Positions 54,259-62,746 of a DNA stretch of 64,000 nucleotides are shown here, piece after piece. The notes beneath the pieces are model-generated. The model was not told the origin of the DNA. It searched no databases and worked only from the letters and a program-made list of their open reading frames with translations. The position numbers were made by a program, and so were the translations under genes. Source of the stretch: Bryobacteraceae bacterium (GTDB taxonomy: Bacteria > Acidobacteriota > Terriglobia > Bryobacterales > Bryobacteraceae); assembly GCA_019752335.1 (NCBI GenBank), contig JAIEMJ010000002.1, positions 1 through 64,000 on the forward strand, given 5' to 3'. Within the stretch, counting starts at the first letter, position 1. Every line of letters begins with the position of its first letter.

Positions 54259-54458
54259 CCAATCGTGACCTCAGCTAGCTTGGCGGTCTCGGACAGCGAA
54301 ATTTCCGTCGGGCTCAGGTAGAGCCGGATCGCCTCTTCGATATTGGCCCGCGCCTCTTCTTCGGTATCACCTGCCGAAGCGCATCCGGGCAGTTCAGGAC
54401 ACACGGCTGAGAAGCTATTGGTTTTCGTGTCAAACTCCAGCACAATCCGAAACTTCAT
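54255..54458 (-). CDS. hicB: HicB-family antitoxin domain protein
   Basis: This 67-residue protein has the HicB_like fold: KFRIVLEFDTKTNSFSAVCP, then ELPGCASAGDTEEEARANIEEAI. It lacks a C-terminal DNA-binding domain, as many short HicB proteins do. TACACT lies seven bases before the ATG. Its partner hicA is broken just downstream, so it is an orphan antitoxin that might still block HicA toxins from other loci. Confidence 0.88.
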   Translation of the reverse strand: MKFRIVLEFDTKTNSFSAVCPELPGCASAGDTEEEARANIEEAIRLYLSPTEISLSETAKLAEVTIG

Positions 54459-54520
54459 AATATTCAGTGTACGCCCGATTCTGGCATTAGCACTCGCAGA
54501 ACGGCGGGCCCGTTCGGCAG

Positions 54521-54560
54521 TACCGAACGAACCGGGGAGTGGTTGATTTTATTGGGTTTG
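54521..54560. repeat. 40-bp direct repeat, copy 2
   Basis: Second copy of the fhs upstream sequence (one difference, A to T). It is followed four bases later by a REP-like hairpin. It has no adjacent gene to drive in the fhs direction, so it looks like a scar of duplication or insertion. Confidence 0.85.
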
Positions 54561-54564
54561 ATGA

Positions 54565-54589
54565 GGCGGGCCGGGGGGCCCGCCCTACC
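54565..54589 (-). repeat. REP-like hairpin with GTAG head (single copy)
   Basis: This 25-base sequence equals the reverse complement of the first arm of the REPIN at 19294 exactly: GTAG head, then stem GGCGGGCC/GGCCCGCC. It ends at the stop codon of the small gene starting at 54850. Confidence 0.7.
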
Positions 54590-54850
54590 TTAGAGGGGTT
54601 CGTCGCCGGACCAGGGGATGTTGGGGTCGGGGTCGGGCTCGGGGTGGGTCTCGTCGTCGACCCAGCGGACGTTGACGGGTCCGCGGCCGGTTTCGCCGTT
54701 TTCCTTGCCGAGTTCCTGGCGCAGTTGGATGACCCGGACGTAGTCGGGAATCGAGGGCTTGGGCGGTTCGGCGTCGATTTGCTGGCGCAGGGTGGGAATT
54801 AGGGTATCCAGGGCGTCCAGGGTATCGCGGAGGCGATTGTCGGTTAGCAT
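54590..54850 (-). CDS. Small conserved-looking hypothetical protein
   Basis: This 86-residue protein is helical at the start (LRDTLDALDTLIPTLRQQI), then has IPDYVRVIQLRQELGKENG and a Trp/Asp/Pro-rich acidic end. AGGAGA lies six bases before the ATG, one of the clear ribosome-binding sites here. The sequence order looks like a real soluble protein, but I do not recognise the family. Confidence 0.65.
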   Translation of the reverse strand: MLTDNRLRDTLDALDTLIPTLRQQIDAEPPKPSIPDYVRVIQLRQELGKENGETGRGPVNVRWVDDETHPEPDPDPNIPWSGDEPL

Positions 54851-54993
54851 GTTGTCTCTCCTTGGTAAAGGGGCGCCCTTCAGGCGGACGCCTCCGATCC
54901 TGAGTGTCGCGCGGCGTCAAGCGCGATGTAGGGGGCGGCGAAGATAAGCGCAACAAAACAATGGGAGATTTACGCGCAACTTCGCCGCTACGC

Positions 54994-54999
54994 TACACT
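54994..54999 (+). promoter_or_regulatory. -10 box of tpiA
   Basis: TACACT lies nine bases before the tpiA ATG, with GGAAG in the gap. This would give a transcript with a leader of only about three bases. No -35 was identified. Confidence 0.35.
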
Positions 55000-55008
55000 G
55001 GAAGCTCA

Positions 55009-55758
55009 ATGCGAAAACCGATCATGGCCGGCAACTGGAAGATGTTCAAGACCCCGGCGGAGACCCAAGCCTTCTTTGAGAAGTTCCTGCCCCTGGTGGC
55101 CGGGGCGAACCACGCCGAAGTGGCGATCTGCGCGCCGTTCATCGACCTGCCTGCCGCGATTGCCGCGACGCAGGGTAGCCAGGTGGCCATCGGCGGCCAG
55201 AATCTGCACTGGGCCAAGGAAGGCGCCTTTACGGGCGAGATCTCCGGGCCGATGCTGAAGGCGATCGGCTGCCGGTACGTAATTGTGGGGCACAGCGAGC
55301 GCCGCCAGTTCTTCGGCGAGACCGACGAAACGGTGCTGAAGCGTACCATCGCCGCGCTGGACGCGAGCCTGACGCCCATCGTCTGCGTGGGCGAACTGCT
55401 GGCGGAGCGCGAGGCCAACCGGACCAACGAAGTGCTGAAGACGCAGTTCGACGGCGGCATCGCCGGCCTGACTCCGGACCAGTTCGCGCGCATCGTGATC
55501 GCCTATGAGCCCGTGTGGGCGATCGGCACCGGCAAGGTCGCCACGCCTGAAATCGCCGCCGACGCGCACCGCGCATTGCGCGGCTACTGCGAGGGGCGTT
55601 TCGGCCGCGAGGCCGCGCAGGCGATGCGCATCCTCTACGGCGGCAGCGTGAAGCCGGATAACATCAAGGGACTGATGGCGCAGCCCGAAATCGACGGCGG
55701 GCTCGTCGGCGGCGCGAGCCTGGAAGCGAATTCCTTTGCCGGCGTCGTCAATTTCTAA
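55009..55758 (+). CDS. tpiA: Triosephosphate isomerase
   Basis: This 249-residue TIM barrel has the catalytic residues in place: Asn/Lys in MAGNWKMFK (K11), His in IVGHSERR (about 93) and Glu in IVIAYEPVWAIGTGK (about 163). The phosphate loop is ILYGGSVKPDN (about 208-218). It interconverts dihydroxyacetone phosphate and glyceraldehyde 3-phosphate. The ATG at 55009 begins the conserved MRKPIMAGNWK. It is not beside gap or pgk in this window. Confidence 0.96.
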   Translation: MRKPIMAGNWKMFKTPAETQAFFEKFLPLVAGANHAEVAICAPFIDLPAAIAATQGSQVAIGGQNLHWAKEGAFTGEISGPMLKAIGCRYVIVGHSERRQFFGETDETVLKRTIAALDASLTPIVCVGELLAEREANRTNEVLKTQFDGGIAGLTPDQFARIVIAYEPVWAIGTGKVATPEIAADAHRALRGYCEGRFGREAAQAMRILYGGSVKPDNIKGLMAQPEIDGGLVGGASLEANSFAGVVNF

Positions 55759-55782
55759 TTAAGCAGGCTGCTGAAAGACTCT

Positions 55783-55806
55783 GGACCGGCCGGAGGCCGG
55801 TCCCAC
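55783..55806 (-). terminator. REP-like hairpin after tpiA
   Basis: GGACCGGCC / GGCCGGTCC form a perfect 9-bp stem with a 3-base loop. On the minus strand it is headed by GTGGG, a variant of the GTAG head seen in the other REP-like copies. It begins 25 bases after the tpiA stop and may end transcription, though no T-run follows. Confidence 0.45.
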
Positions 55807-55819
55807 GGGATTAAAGTCA

Positions 55820-55825
55820 TATAAT
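55820..55825 (+). promoter_or_regulatory. Perfect -10 box of the DUF1592 gene
   Basis: TATAAT lies six bases before the ATG at 55832, which implies a leaderless mRNA for the DUF1592/DUF1552 operon. No -35 was seen. Confidence 0.55.
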
Positions 55826-55831
55826 ACCTGC

Positions 55832-57760
55832 ATGGTGCGTTTTGCCCTGCTGATTGCCGTCGCTCAAGTGGCCCTGGCCGCGGATTTCGTCCGCGACGTG
55901 GCGCCGGTGCTCGAGCGTGGAGGCTGCGTCGGTTGCCATTCGGCGAATGGTGTCGCGTCGGGCACGCGGCTGAAGCTTCCCGAAGAGCATGGCCTGACGG
56001 AGGCCTTTGGCCGGTCCCTTCAAGTGCTGGTGAACCGGCAGTCGCCGGAGAAGAGCTTGTTGCTGGCGAAGCCGACTCTGCGCGTGGCCCATGCGGGCGG
56101 CAAACGAATTGAACCGGGCAGCACCGACGAGAAGGTGCTGCGCGAGTGGGTGACGTATCTGGCCACGGCTCCGGTGATGGAGACGAAACCGGAAACGCTG
56201 GTGGCGGGCGAACCAAAGCGCGCGCTGCGGCGCTTAACGCACGCGCAATATAACAACACGATGCGCGACTTACTCGGTGATTCGAGCCGCTTAGCGGATT
56301 CGTTTCCGCCGGAAGACTTTATTCATGGCTTTCGCAATCAATATCCCGGGCAGAATGCGTCGCCGATGTTATCGGAGGCCTATAGCAACGCGGCCGAGAA
56401 ATTAGCGCGGCAGGCTTTTCGCACGGGCGATAGCCGGAATCTGATTCCCTGCAAAACTACCGACCTGCTTTGCCGGGATCGTTTCCTGAAAGAATTCGGA
56501 CGGCGCGCTTTCCGGCGCCCGCTGACCGCCGCCGAGTTACTGCGTTATCAGAATCTATTCTCGTCGCAGAAGCAGTTTTACGCGGGAGCGCAGATTGCGC
56601 TGGAGGCGATGCTGCAGTCGCCCGCGTTTCTGCTGCGCGTGGAGCACGGGGCGGATGCGTCGCAGCAGGGTTACGAAGTCGCGTCGAAGCTGGCTTATGG
56701 CTTGTGGAATTCGACGCCCGATGAGGCTTTGTTGAACGCCGCGGCCAAGGGCCAACTGGCGACGGTGGCCGGCGTGGAGAAAGAAGCCCGGCGCCTGTTG
56801 GCGTCAGAGAAGGCGCAGGATGCGGTGCGCGAGTTTCTGACGGACTGGCTGCGCCTGGATCGTTTGAACGGTACGATTCGCGAGCGCCGGCAGTATCCGC
56901 AATTTACTCCGGAGCTTACTGTGGCGATGGCGGAGGAGAGCCGCCGCCTGGCCGAGGCGTTGATTTGGCAGCGCGGCAATTTCATGGAATTATTCTCCGC
57001 CACTTACAGCTATCTGAATTCCGACTTAGCGAAGCTCTACGGACTGACGGCGCCATCTGCCGAATATACGCGCGTCGACTTACCCGCCAGCACGGAGCGC
57101 GCTGGGATTCTTGGCCATGCCAGTATTCTGACGGCGACCAGTAAGCCGGCCGAGACGTCGCCCACGGCGCGGGGGCTCTTCGTACGCGAACATTTCTTGT
57201 GCCAGGAAGTGCCGCAACCGCCGCCGGGCGTGAGCACGAATTTGCCGCCGCTCTCCAAAGAAAAACCGGTGACGACGCGCGAGCGGTTGGGCATTCATTT
57301 ATCGAGCCCGAGTTGCGCGAGTTGCCATACGTTGATTGACCCGATTGGCTTTGGCCTCGAAAAATTCGATGCGATTGGCGCGCGCCGGGAGAAGCTGCAC
57401 ATGACGGTGCCGGCGGAGCGCAAGAGCCAGGATAAGGACGCGTCGTTTGACCTGCCGCTCGACACGTCGGGCTGGGTGGCGGGGCTGGTGAGTACGAACG
57501 GTACTTCGGCCCCCTTTTCCTCGCCGCGGGAACTCGGTAGAATTCTAGCGGAGAGCGCTCAGTGCCAGGAGTGCGTGGTGAAGCAGGCTTTCCGTTATCT
57601 GATGGGACGGCACGAGACGTCCGCCGACGCCGCGGCGCTGGCTCGGGCCACCCAGGAATTTCGCGCTTCCGGTTTTCAGTTTACGGAGTTACTGGTGTCG
57701 CTGATGAAGTGGACCACTTACCCGCCGCCCCCCGGGCAGAAGGAAATGTCGAGGAACTAG
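55832..57760 (+). CDS. DUF1592-family secreted protein with two heme c motifs
   Basis: The protein is 642 residues, with a signal peptide in the first 16-18 residues. An N-terminal cytochrome-like part carries CVGCH (about 32). The planctomycete/acidobacterial domain series follows in order: DUF1587 ([16 protein letters not shown]), DUF1595 ([19 protein letters not shown]), DUF1592 (about 255-385), DUF1588 with CASCH before [11 protein letters not shown] (about 495), and DUF1585 near the end. Such proteins are exported and may take part in redox or polysaccharide chemistry; the activity is unproven. It leads directly into the DUF1552 gene. Confidence 0.92.
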   Translation: MVRFALLIAVAQVALAADFVRDVAPVLERGGCVGCHSANGVASGTRLKLPEEHGLTEAFGRSLQVLVNRQSPEKSLLLAKPTLRVAHAGGKRIEPGSTDEKVLREWVTYLATAPVMETKPETLVAGEPKRALRRLTHAQYNNTMRDLLGDSSRLADSFPPEDFIHGFRNQYPGQNASPMLSEAYSNAAEKLARQAFRTGDSRNLIPCKTTDLLCRDRFLKEFGRRAFRRPLTAAELLRYQNLFSSQKQFYAGAQIALEAMLQSPAFLLRVEHGADASQQGYEVASKLAYGLWNSTPDEALLNAAAKGQLATVAGVEKEARRLLASEKAQDAVREFLTDWLRLDRLNGTIRERRQYPQFTPELTVAMAEESRRLAEALIWQRGNFMELFSATYSYLNSDLAKLYGLTAPSAEYTRVDLPASTERAGILGHASILTATSKPAETSPTARGLFVREHFLCQEVPQPPPGVSTNLPPLSKEKPVTTRERLGIHLSSPSCASCHTLIDPIGFGLEKFDAIGARREKLHMTVPAERKSQDKDASFDLPLDTSGWVAGLVSTNGTSAPFSSPRELGRILAESAQCQECVVKQAFRYLMGRHETSADAAALARATQEFRASGFQFTELLVSLMKWTTYPPPPGQKEMSRN

Positions 57761-57761
57761 A

Positions 57762-59081
57762 ATGGCCCATGTACACACGAAAGAACGCGCCGTTTCGCGC
57801 CGCCTGCTGCTGCGGGGCATGTCCGCGATGTCGGCGCCGGTGACCGTCGGGTTGCCGCCGCTGGCTGCGATGTTCAATTCGCAGGGTACTGCCTACGCGG
57901 CGGGCGTGGCGAAGCCGCCGAGCCGTTTTGTGCTGTGGTTCAACGGCAACGGCGTAGTGGAGCGCTACTGGATTCCGACGGAGACGGGCCGCGACTTTAC
58001 GCTGACGCCGTGCCTGGCGCCGCTGGCCAATTTCCGCGAGGACATTCACGTGGTGACCGGGCTCGACAATCCCGCCGCGCGGTTGCCGGGGCCGGGCAAT
58101 GACCACCATCGTTCGATGAGCGCGTTGATGACGGGGACGTCGTTTACGGGCCGGGGCGCGGGTGGCCCTTCGGCGGATCAGGTGATCGCGGCGCGGATTG
58201 CGGGCGACACGCGCTTCCGGTCTCTCCAAATTGGCGTATCGCAGGAGAGCTTCGGCGAGAGTATCCAGCGCAATATGAGTTGGGCCGGAAACGACCGCGC
58301 GTTGCCGCCGGAGATGCTGCCGCACAAGCTATTTGACCGGCTGTTTGGCGCGCGCGACGCCGGCTGGGTTGCGCGGAAACGCAGCGTGTTGGATGCCGTG
58401 CAGGCCGATGCGGCGACGTTGAAGCAGTCGCTCGGCAAGGAAGACCGTCTGCGGGTGGATGAGCATTTGGCGTCGGTGCGCGACGTGGAGCGCGCCATCG
58501 CCAGCCTGCCGCCGAGCTATCGGAAGGTGGAAGAGCCGCAGTTCGACGGGGACATGAAGGATTGGCCGCGCATCGCGAAGTTGCAGAGCGACCTGTTGGT
58601 ACACGCGCTGGCCAGCGGGCAGACGCGCGTGGCGTCCTACATGTTGACGAAGTGCCAGGGGCTCACGCGTTTCCCTTGGCTGGGCTACACCGCGGCGCGG
58701 CATCACGACTACACGCATCAGGACGGCAAAGCCCCCGGCGGCGCCGACGGGCAGCGCATCATGCGCGATATTTGCCGTTGGCACGTGGAGGAGTTCGCGT
58801 ATCTGATCGGCCGGCTGAAGGCGACGCCGGAGGGCGATGGCAATCTGCTCGACCATACGAATATCGTCTTCGTGCATGAGCATGCGGAGGCAAATGACCA
58901 TAAGAACAATGGCCTCTCGGTGATTGTAGCGGGCCACGCCGGCGGCTTGGCCACGGGGCGCCACACGCGGCATACGGGCACGATTGGCGACCTCTACCTG
59001 GCCGTGGCGAACCAGGCGTTTGGGGCGGAGTTGAAGTCCTTCCCGAGCGCGAACCGGGAGTTGACGGGTCTGTTTGGGTAA
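57762..59081 (+). CDS. Tat-exported DUF1552 protein
   Basis: This 439-residue protein has a Tat-type signal ([11 protein letters not shown]), then the DUF1552 domain: [32 protein letters not shown] and HDYTHQDGK. In [13 protein letters not shown] near 370 and [12 protein letters not shown], further His and Asp residues suggest a metal site, and the family is distantly like sulfatases. It starts one base after the DUF1592 stop. This pair is a standard two-gene unit in Acidobacteriota and Planctomycetota. Confidence 0.92.
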   Translation: MAHVHTKERAVSRRLLLRGMSAMSAPVTVGLPPLAAMFNSQGTAYAAGVAKPPSRFVLWFNGNGVVERYWIPTETGRDFTLTPCLAPLANFREDIHVVTGLDNPAARLPGPGNDHHRSMSALMTGTSFTGRGAGGPSADQVIAARIAGDTRFRSLQIGVSQESFGESIQRNMSWAGNDRALPPEMLPHKLFDRLFGARDAGWVARKRSVLDAVQADAATLKQSLGKEDRLRVDEHLASVRDVERAIASLPPSYRKVEEPQFDGDMKDWPRIAKLQSDLLVHALASGQTRVASYMLTKCQGLTRFPWLGYTAARHHDYTHQDGKAPGGADGQRIMRDICRWHVEEFAYLIGRLKATPEGDGNLLDHTNIVFVHEHAEANDHKNNGLSVIVAGHAGGLATGRHTRHTGTIGDLYLAVANQAFGAELKSFPSANRELTGLFG

Positions 59082-59083
59082 GG

Positions 59084-59136
59084 CGGACAAAGTGTCCGGC
59101 GACGGGGACAGTCTGTCGCTCTGAGTCAGACGCCCC
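59084..59136 (+). terminator. Two hairpins after the DUF1552 gene
   Basis: CGGACA-AAG-TGTCCG (59084-59098) lies directly after the stop. A second stem pairs GGGG with CCCC and GTCTG with CAGAC (59104-59136). They probably end the operon, but no T-run follows. Confidence 0.35.
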
Positions 59137-59197
59137 ACGTGGAATCAGTAGCTTAGGTGTCGATTTCGTTTGGCATGCGAGTTGCAAAAGAACTGGC

Positions 59198-60997
59198 GTG
59201 CAATTCCTAAAATCTTCATTGACCCTGATGTTGACTACCTCTTTGGTGGTGGGCCAGCAAGTCCCGCTCTCCACATCGCCGGAGACCCCGCGCGAGCAAT
59301 CGGCGGTGTGGGGAGCGTTTGCCCCCGAAGAAGCCGCGAAAATCTCCAGTGAACTAACGCGACCCGCGAAGGGCGGCAATTCAGTTGACGAGGAGGTGGA
59401 TGTGATTGTCCAATACCACGAGACGTCAACGGACGTGGCGGAGCACGCCCGCAAGCGCGGCGCCAAGGTAAAAGGCGTGTTAGGTAACGGCGTGGTGGCG
59501 CGGATGAGCCGGGCGGCTGCCGCGAACCTCGCCAACGATCCGAACGTGTTCTACGTTAGCCCGGATCGGGAAGTGTCGGTGGCGGGCAAGATCGACTACT
59601 CCTCTACTACCGTGGGCGCGGACAAGGCGTTTAAGAGTGGCTTTGACGGGCGCGGCATCGGGATTGCCTTCGTGGATTCGGGCGTGGCCAATCCGGGAGT
59701 GAATATCGATTTGCAGGACGCCGCTTGCACGGGAGCGAGCGGACGCTATGTCTACAGCGAGGACTTTGTCACCTGGAATCCATCCGGTGACTGGGATCCC
59801 TATGGCCATGGCACGCACGTCGCTTCCATCGCCACCGGCAATGGCTGTGTGTCCAAGGTCCGATCCGGCGCGAACTATGAACAGGCGCCCGGCATCGCTC
59901 CGGCGGCCAACATCATCAGCCTGCGCGCGCTGGACAACACCGGCAAGGGGCGCGACAGTTCTTTGATCGCCGCGATTGACCGCGCCATTGCGCTGCGCAC
60001 CACTTACAACATTCGCGTGATGAATATTTCCGCCGGCCGCCAGGTGCGCGAGACCTACACCAAGGATCCGCTGTGCCAGGCCGTGGAACGCGCCTGGCGC
60101 GCGGGCATCGTGGTGGTGGTTTCGGCGGGCAACAATGGACGCGACAATTCGATGAACACGCGCGGCTACGGGACGATCTCTTCGCCCGGCAATGATCCGT
60201 TCGTGATTACGGTCGGCGCGGTGAACGACAAGCAGACCGCGATCAAGTCCGACGACGTGTTACTGACGTTCTCTTCGAAGGGGCCAACGTTGATTGACCA
60301 ATACGCCAAGCCGGACCTGGTGGCGCCGGGCGCGAATATTCTTGCTTCCAAGCCCTTTGGTACCTATTTACAGAATCAGTATCCGAATAACACGTTGGCT
60401 GGCGACTGGCAGACTTTGATGCCCTACGAAGCCTACTTCACGTTGAGCGGCACCAGCATGGCGGCGCCGATGGTTTCGGGCGCTGCTGCCCTGTTATTGC
60501 AGAAAACTCCGTCGCTTACGCCGGACCAAGTGAAGGCGCGGCTGATGAAGACGGCGAGTAAGTCATTCCCGTCGCAGACGAGCTGGAAGGATCCGGCCAC
60601 CAACATCACTTACACCGCTTTTTCGGACCTTTTTACGGTCGGCGCGGGCTACTTGGATGTGAAGGCGGCGCTCGACAGTACGGATACCATCACCAGCACG
60701 CAGTCCGCGAAGTCGCCGCGCGTGCGGGTGCGCGCCGATAAGAAGGTGGAGACGTTCAACGACACTTCCAACGTTCCTTCGGGCCGGACCATTGTGTGGG
60801 GCGCGAATGTCGTGTGGGGGAACAACATCGTCTGGGGGAACACCGTTTTGGTGCGCGCCTCGAATGTGGTGTGGGGTGAAAACGTGGTGTGGGGCGAAAG
60901 CACCATCTCCGGCTACTCCATCGTGTGGGGCTCGAATGTGGTATGGGGCGAGTCCTCTCCATACTCCGAGAGCCTCTCCGTCAAGGGTGAGAATTAG
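59198..60997 (+). CDS. Subtilisin-family (S8) secreted protease with VWG-repeat tail
   Basis: The protein is 599 residues. A signal peptide comes first (MQFLKSSLTLMLTTSLVVG), then an I9-type propeptide (about 65-130). The S8 domain has D160 in FVDSGV, H204 in GHGTHVAS and S420 in SGTSMAAP, so the triad is complete. Asn of the oxyanion hole is in SAGNNGRDN. The C-terminal 70 residues are a run of [IV]VWG repeats with N/G/E/S spacers. The start is GTG; no clear promoter was found. Confidence 0.93.
   Translation: MQFLKSSLTLMLTTSLVVGQQVPLSTSPETPREQSAVWGAFAPEEAAKISSELTRPAKGGNSVDEEVDVIVQYHETSTDVAEHARKRGAKVKGVLGNGVVARMSRAAAANLANDPNVFYVSPDREVSVAGKIDYSSTTVGADKAFKSGFDGRGIGIAFVDSGVANPGVNIDLQDAACTGASGRYVYSEDFVTWNPSGDWDPYGHGTHVASIATGNGCVSKVRSGANYEQAPGIAPAANIISLRALDNTGKGRDSSLIAAIDRAIALRTTYNIRVMNISAGRQVRETYTKDPLCQAVERAWRAGIVVVVSAGNNGRDNSMNTRGYGTISSPGNDPFVITVGAVNDKQTAIKSDDVLLTFSSKGPTLIDQYAKPDLVAPGANILASKPFGTYLQNQYPNNTLAGDWQTLMPYEAYFTLSGTSMAAPMVSGAAALLLQKTPSLTPDQVKARLMKTASKSFPSQTSWKDPATNITYTAFSDLFTVGAGYLDVKAALDSTDTITSTQSAKSPRVRVRADKKVETFNDTSNVPSGRTIVWGANVVWGNNIVWGNTVLVRASNVVWGENVVWGESTISGYSIVWGSNVVWGESSPYSESLSVKGEN
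60791..60949 (+). repeat. Seven-copy [IV]VWG repeat in the protease tail
   Basis: Codons for Ile/Val-Val-Trp-Gly occur seven times, mostly six residues apart, with a short gap (VLVRAS) after the third. The underlying GTGTGGGG-type DNA repeats may recombine and change copy number. Regular Trp-Gly spacing suggests a beta-rich surface-binding or self-association tail. Confidence 0.8.
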
Positions 60998-61012
60998 TCC
61001 GCTTTGAGTTTG

Positions 61013-61058
61013 CCCACCCGTATTTGACGGTGGGTACCCGCGCCCGGTGCGCGGACCC
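61013..61058. terminator. Strong paired hairpins between convergent genes
   Basis: CCCACC-CGT / ACG-GTGGG (61013-61034) overlaps a second stem GGGT..CCGCGC / GCGCGG-ACCC (61032-61058). They lie between the convergent protease and aldolase genes and could end both transcripts; the two stems exclude each other at 61032-61034. Confidence 0.45.
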
Positions 61059-61098
61059 TGTTCGCTCCAGGGTCCAGCGCTACCGGGCGCTTTCGCGT

Positions 61099-61848
61099 CT
61101 ATTCGCGATAGCTGGGGTCCTGCTGATCCAGCAGGCGCTTCATGGCGGCAAACTCCGGATTCGGATCGCGACTATAGCCTTGGCTGCCTTCGGCCTGCAG
61201 AAAGACGTCGCTGCGCTCCCGGCTGATCCTTCTTACGGGATCGGGGGGGATCACCAGTGGGCTGCCGGTGGCCTGCGCGGCCAGTTGCACCTGGCAGGCG
61301 CGCTCCAGGCGGTACATACGGACAAAGGCCTGCGCGACGGTTTCGCCGCAGGTGAGCAAGCCGTGGTTGCGGAGGATGAGGATGTTCTGACGGCCGAGAT
61401 TCGCGGCGAGGCGGGCGCGCTCGTCCGGGTCCAGGCTGGGTCCTTCGAAGTCGTGATAGGCGACGGCGCCGTCGTAGCCGAGGGCGTACATGCTGATGGG
61501 GAGGAGTCCGCAGGCGAGGGCGGCGACGGCCATCCCGGCGACGGTATGGGTATGCATGACGCAGCCGGCATCGGGACGCACCAGATGAATCGCGCTGTGA
61601 ATGACGAAGCCGGCCGGGTTGATCTCTTGCGCCGGGTCGCCGATGATGCGGCCAGTGAGATCGACTTTCACCAGATTCGACGCGCGGACTTCGTCGAAGC
61701 GGTAGCCGTAGGGGTTGATGAGGAAGTGGTGCTCGGGACCGGGGACGCGCACGGTGGTGTGGGTCCAGATGAGTTCGCTCCAGCCGAAGTGGTGGATAAG
61801 GCGGTAGGCGGCGGCGAGGTCAACGCGGAGTTCGGCTTCGGTAGGCAT
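61099..61848 (-). CDS. Class II aldolase/adducin-family protein
   Basis: This 249-residue protein has the zinc motif of the family: HTHTVAGMAV (His pair near 100) with a later ILRNHGLLTCG (about 160). The early GWSELIWTHTTVRVPG and HFLINPYGYRFDEV resemble adducin-like hydroxyacid aldolases. The substrate is unknown; fuculose-phosphate aldolase proper is less likely. TATGCT (61865-61860) lies 11 bases before the ATG and overlaps the -10 box of the divergent DUF423 gene. Confidence 0.88.
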   Translation of the reverse strand: MPTEAELRVDLAAAYRLIHHFGWSELIWTHTTVRVPGPEHHFLINPYGYRFDEVRASNLVKVDLTGRIIGDPAQEINPAGFVIHSAIHLVRPDAGCVMHTHTVAGMAVAALACGLLPISMYALGYDGAVAYHDFEGPSLDPDERARLAANLGRQNILILRNHGLLTCGETVAQAFVRMYRLERACQVQLAAQATGSPLVIPPDPVRRISRERSDVFLQAEGSQGYSRDPNPEFAAMKRLLDQQDPSYRE

Positions 61849-61858
61849 CGGAAGCCGC

Positions 61859-61865
61859 TAGCATA
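61859..61865. promoter_or_regulatory. Overlapping divergent -10 boxes
   Basis: TAGCAT on the plus strand (61859-61864) lies six bases before the ATG at 61871. TATGCT on the minus strand (61865-61860) lies eleven bases before the aldolase ATG. They share five bases, so polymerase can serve only one gene at a time. Confidence 0.45.
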
Positions 61866-61870
61866 GCAGT

Positions 61871-62215
61871 ATGTGGACTTCGCTCGCTGCCGGATTACTT
61901 GCCCTTGCCGTGATGCTGGGCGCCTTTGGGGCGCACGCGTTGCGGGATCGACTGGATACTTACTCGATGGGCGTTTACGAGAAGGCCGTCTTCTACCACT
62001 TCATTCACGCGCTGGGAATGCTGGTGGTGTCGCTGATGCCGCGCCCGGCGCTGGTATGCGGTTTGCTGGCGGCGGGCATCGTGCTGTTCTCGGGGTCACT
62101 TTATGCGTTGGCGTTCACGGGCGTCCGCGCGTTGGGCGCGGTGACGCCGTTGGGCGGGGTCTGTTTTATTGCGGCGTGGTTGTGGCTGGCGTATAGTGTC
62201 GCGCGGTTGCGGTAG
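61871..62215 (+). CDS. DUF423 small membrane protein
   Basis: This 114-residue protein has four helices. LGAFGAHALRDRL near residue 16, YHFIHALGMLVVSL and GAVTPLGGVCFIAAW are the DUF423 (YgdD-like) signatures. The function is unknown. TAGCAT six bases before the ATG implies a leaderless mRNA. Confidence 0.9.
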   Translation: MWTSLAAGLLALAVMLGAFGAHALRDRLDTYSMGVYEKAVFYHFIHALGMLVVSLMPRPALVCGLLAAGIVLFSGSLYALAFTGVRALGAVTPLGGVCFIAAWLWLAYSVARLR

Positions 62216-62264
62216 AGGCCCGCAGTCTCGGCTGCTTCGCGATGTGAAACGGAGTGCAGAATAG

Positions 62265-62573
62265 ATGCCAAAAGCTAAGTCAAGAGTCGTTTTTGTGCCG
62301 CTCTACGCAGCTGCGGTCGCGACAGGGCTCTTTTTCGCGCAAGGTGGTTTCGGCGGCGGCCACGGAATGTTCGATGGGATTATTGTTTGTTTGGTGTTTC
62401 CAAGCATCTTGGCGATTTCCGTAATGCCTCTACCAGAATTTGTCCTGTACTACGACTATCTATTCCTGATTGCGCTCCCTGCGCTGGCTAACTTCGCATT
62501 ACTGTGGCTTGGTTTATGGTGCGTTCGCTTTCTGAAGAGAGCCAAGGCTGAAAAGCATTGGAGCGCCGATTAG
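62265..62573 (+). CDS. Hypothetical small membrane protein
   Basis: This 102-residue protein has a basic start (PKAKSRVVF) and three hydrophobic segments (about 8-25, 34-52, 62-90). It ends with a basic/charged tail (RFLKRAKAEKHW). Codons are less GC-rich than those of the neighbours, which may mean recent arrival. GGAG lies about a dozen bases upstream. No family was recognised. Nothing is seen in 62574-62720. Confidence 0.6.
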   Translation: MPKAKSRVVFVPLYAAAVATGLFFAQGGFGGGHGMFDGIIVCLVFPSILAISVMPLPEFVLYYDYLFLIALPALANFALLWLGLWCVRFLKRAKAEKHWSAD

Positions 62574-62720
62574 CGCGGTCGGCGCGGTTCTCCTACGTTC
62601 AGGAAATGTCAAGCTACGAGTAATTCTGGTGGCTGAGTCGCTTCGGCTCGGTTAGACTCTGGGCTCTTCGTGATGAATGGCGGCGCTACGGTTGCCAAAG
62701 CAGGGGACGAAAACGGGGGT

Positions 62721-62745
62721 GACGGACCAGGGGGTCCGTCTTACA
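62721..62745 (-). repeat. REP-like hairpin, GTAA-headed variant
   Basis: GACGGACC / GGTCCGTC form an 8-bp stem with loop AGGG. Read on the minus strand it is headed GTAAG. Compared with the GTAG copies at 19294 and 54565, the paired positions have changed together (G-C to A-T pairs), so the hairpin is kept. It ends two bases from the stop codon of the dioxygenase gene and may serve as its terminator. Confidence 0.6.
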
Positions 62746-62746
62746 A

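Noticed and set aside
53630-54560. Insertion sequence or integron cassette
   Set aside because: No transposase, integrase, terminal inverted repeats or attC-like structure; only direct repeats.
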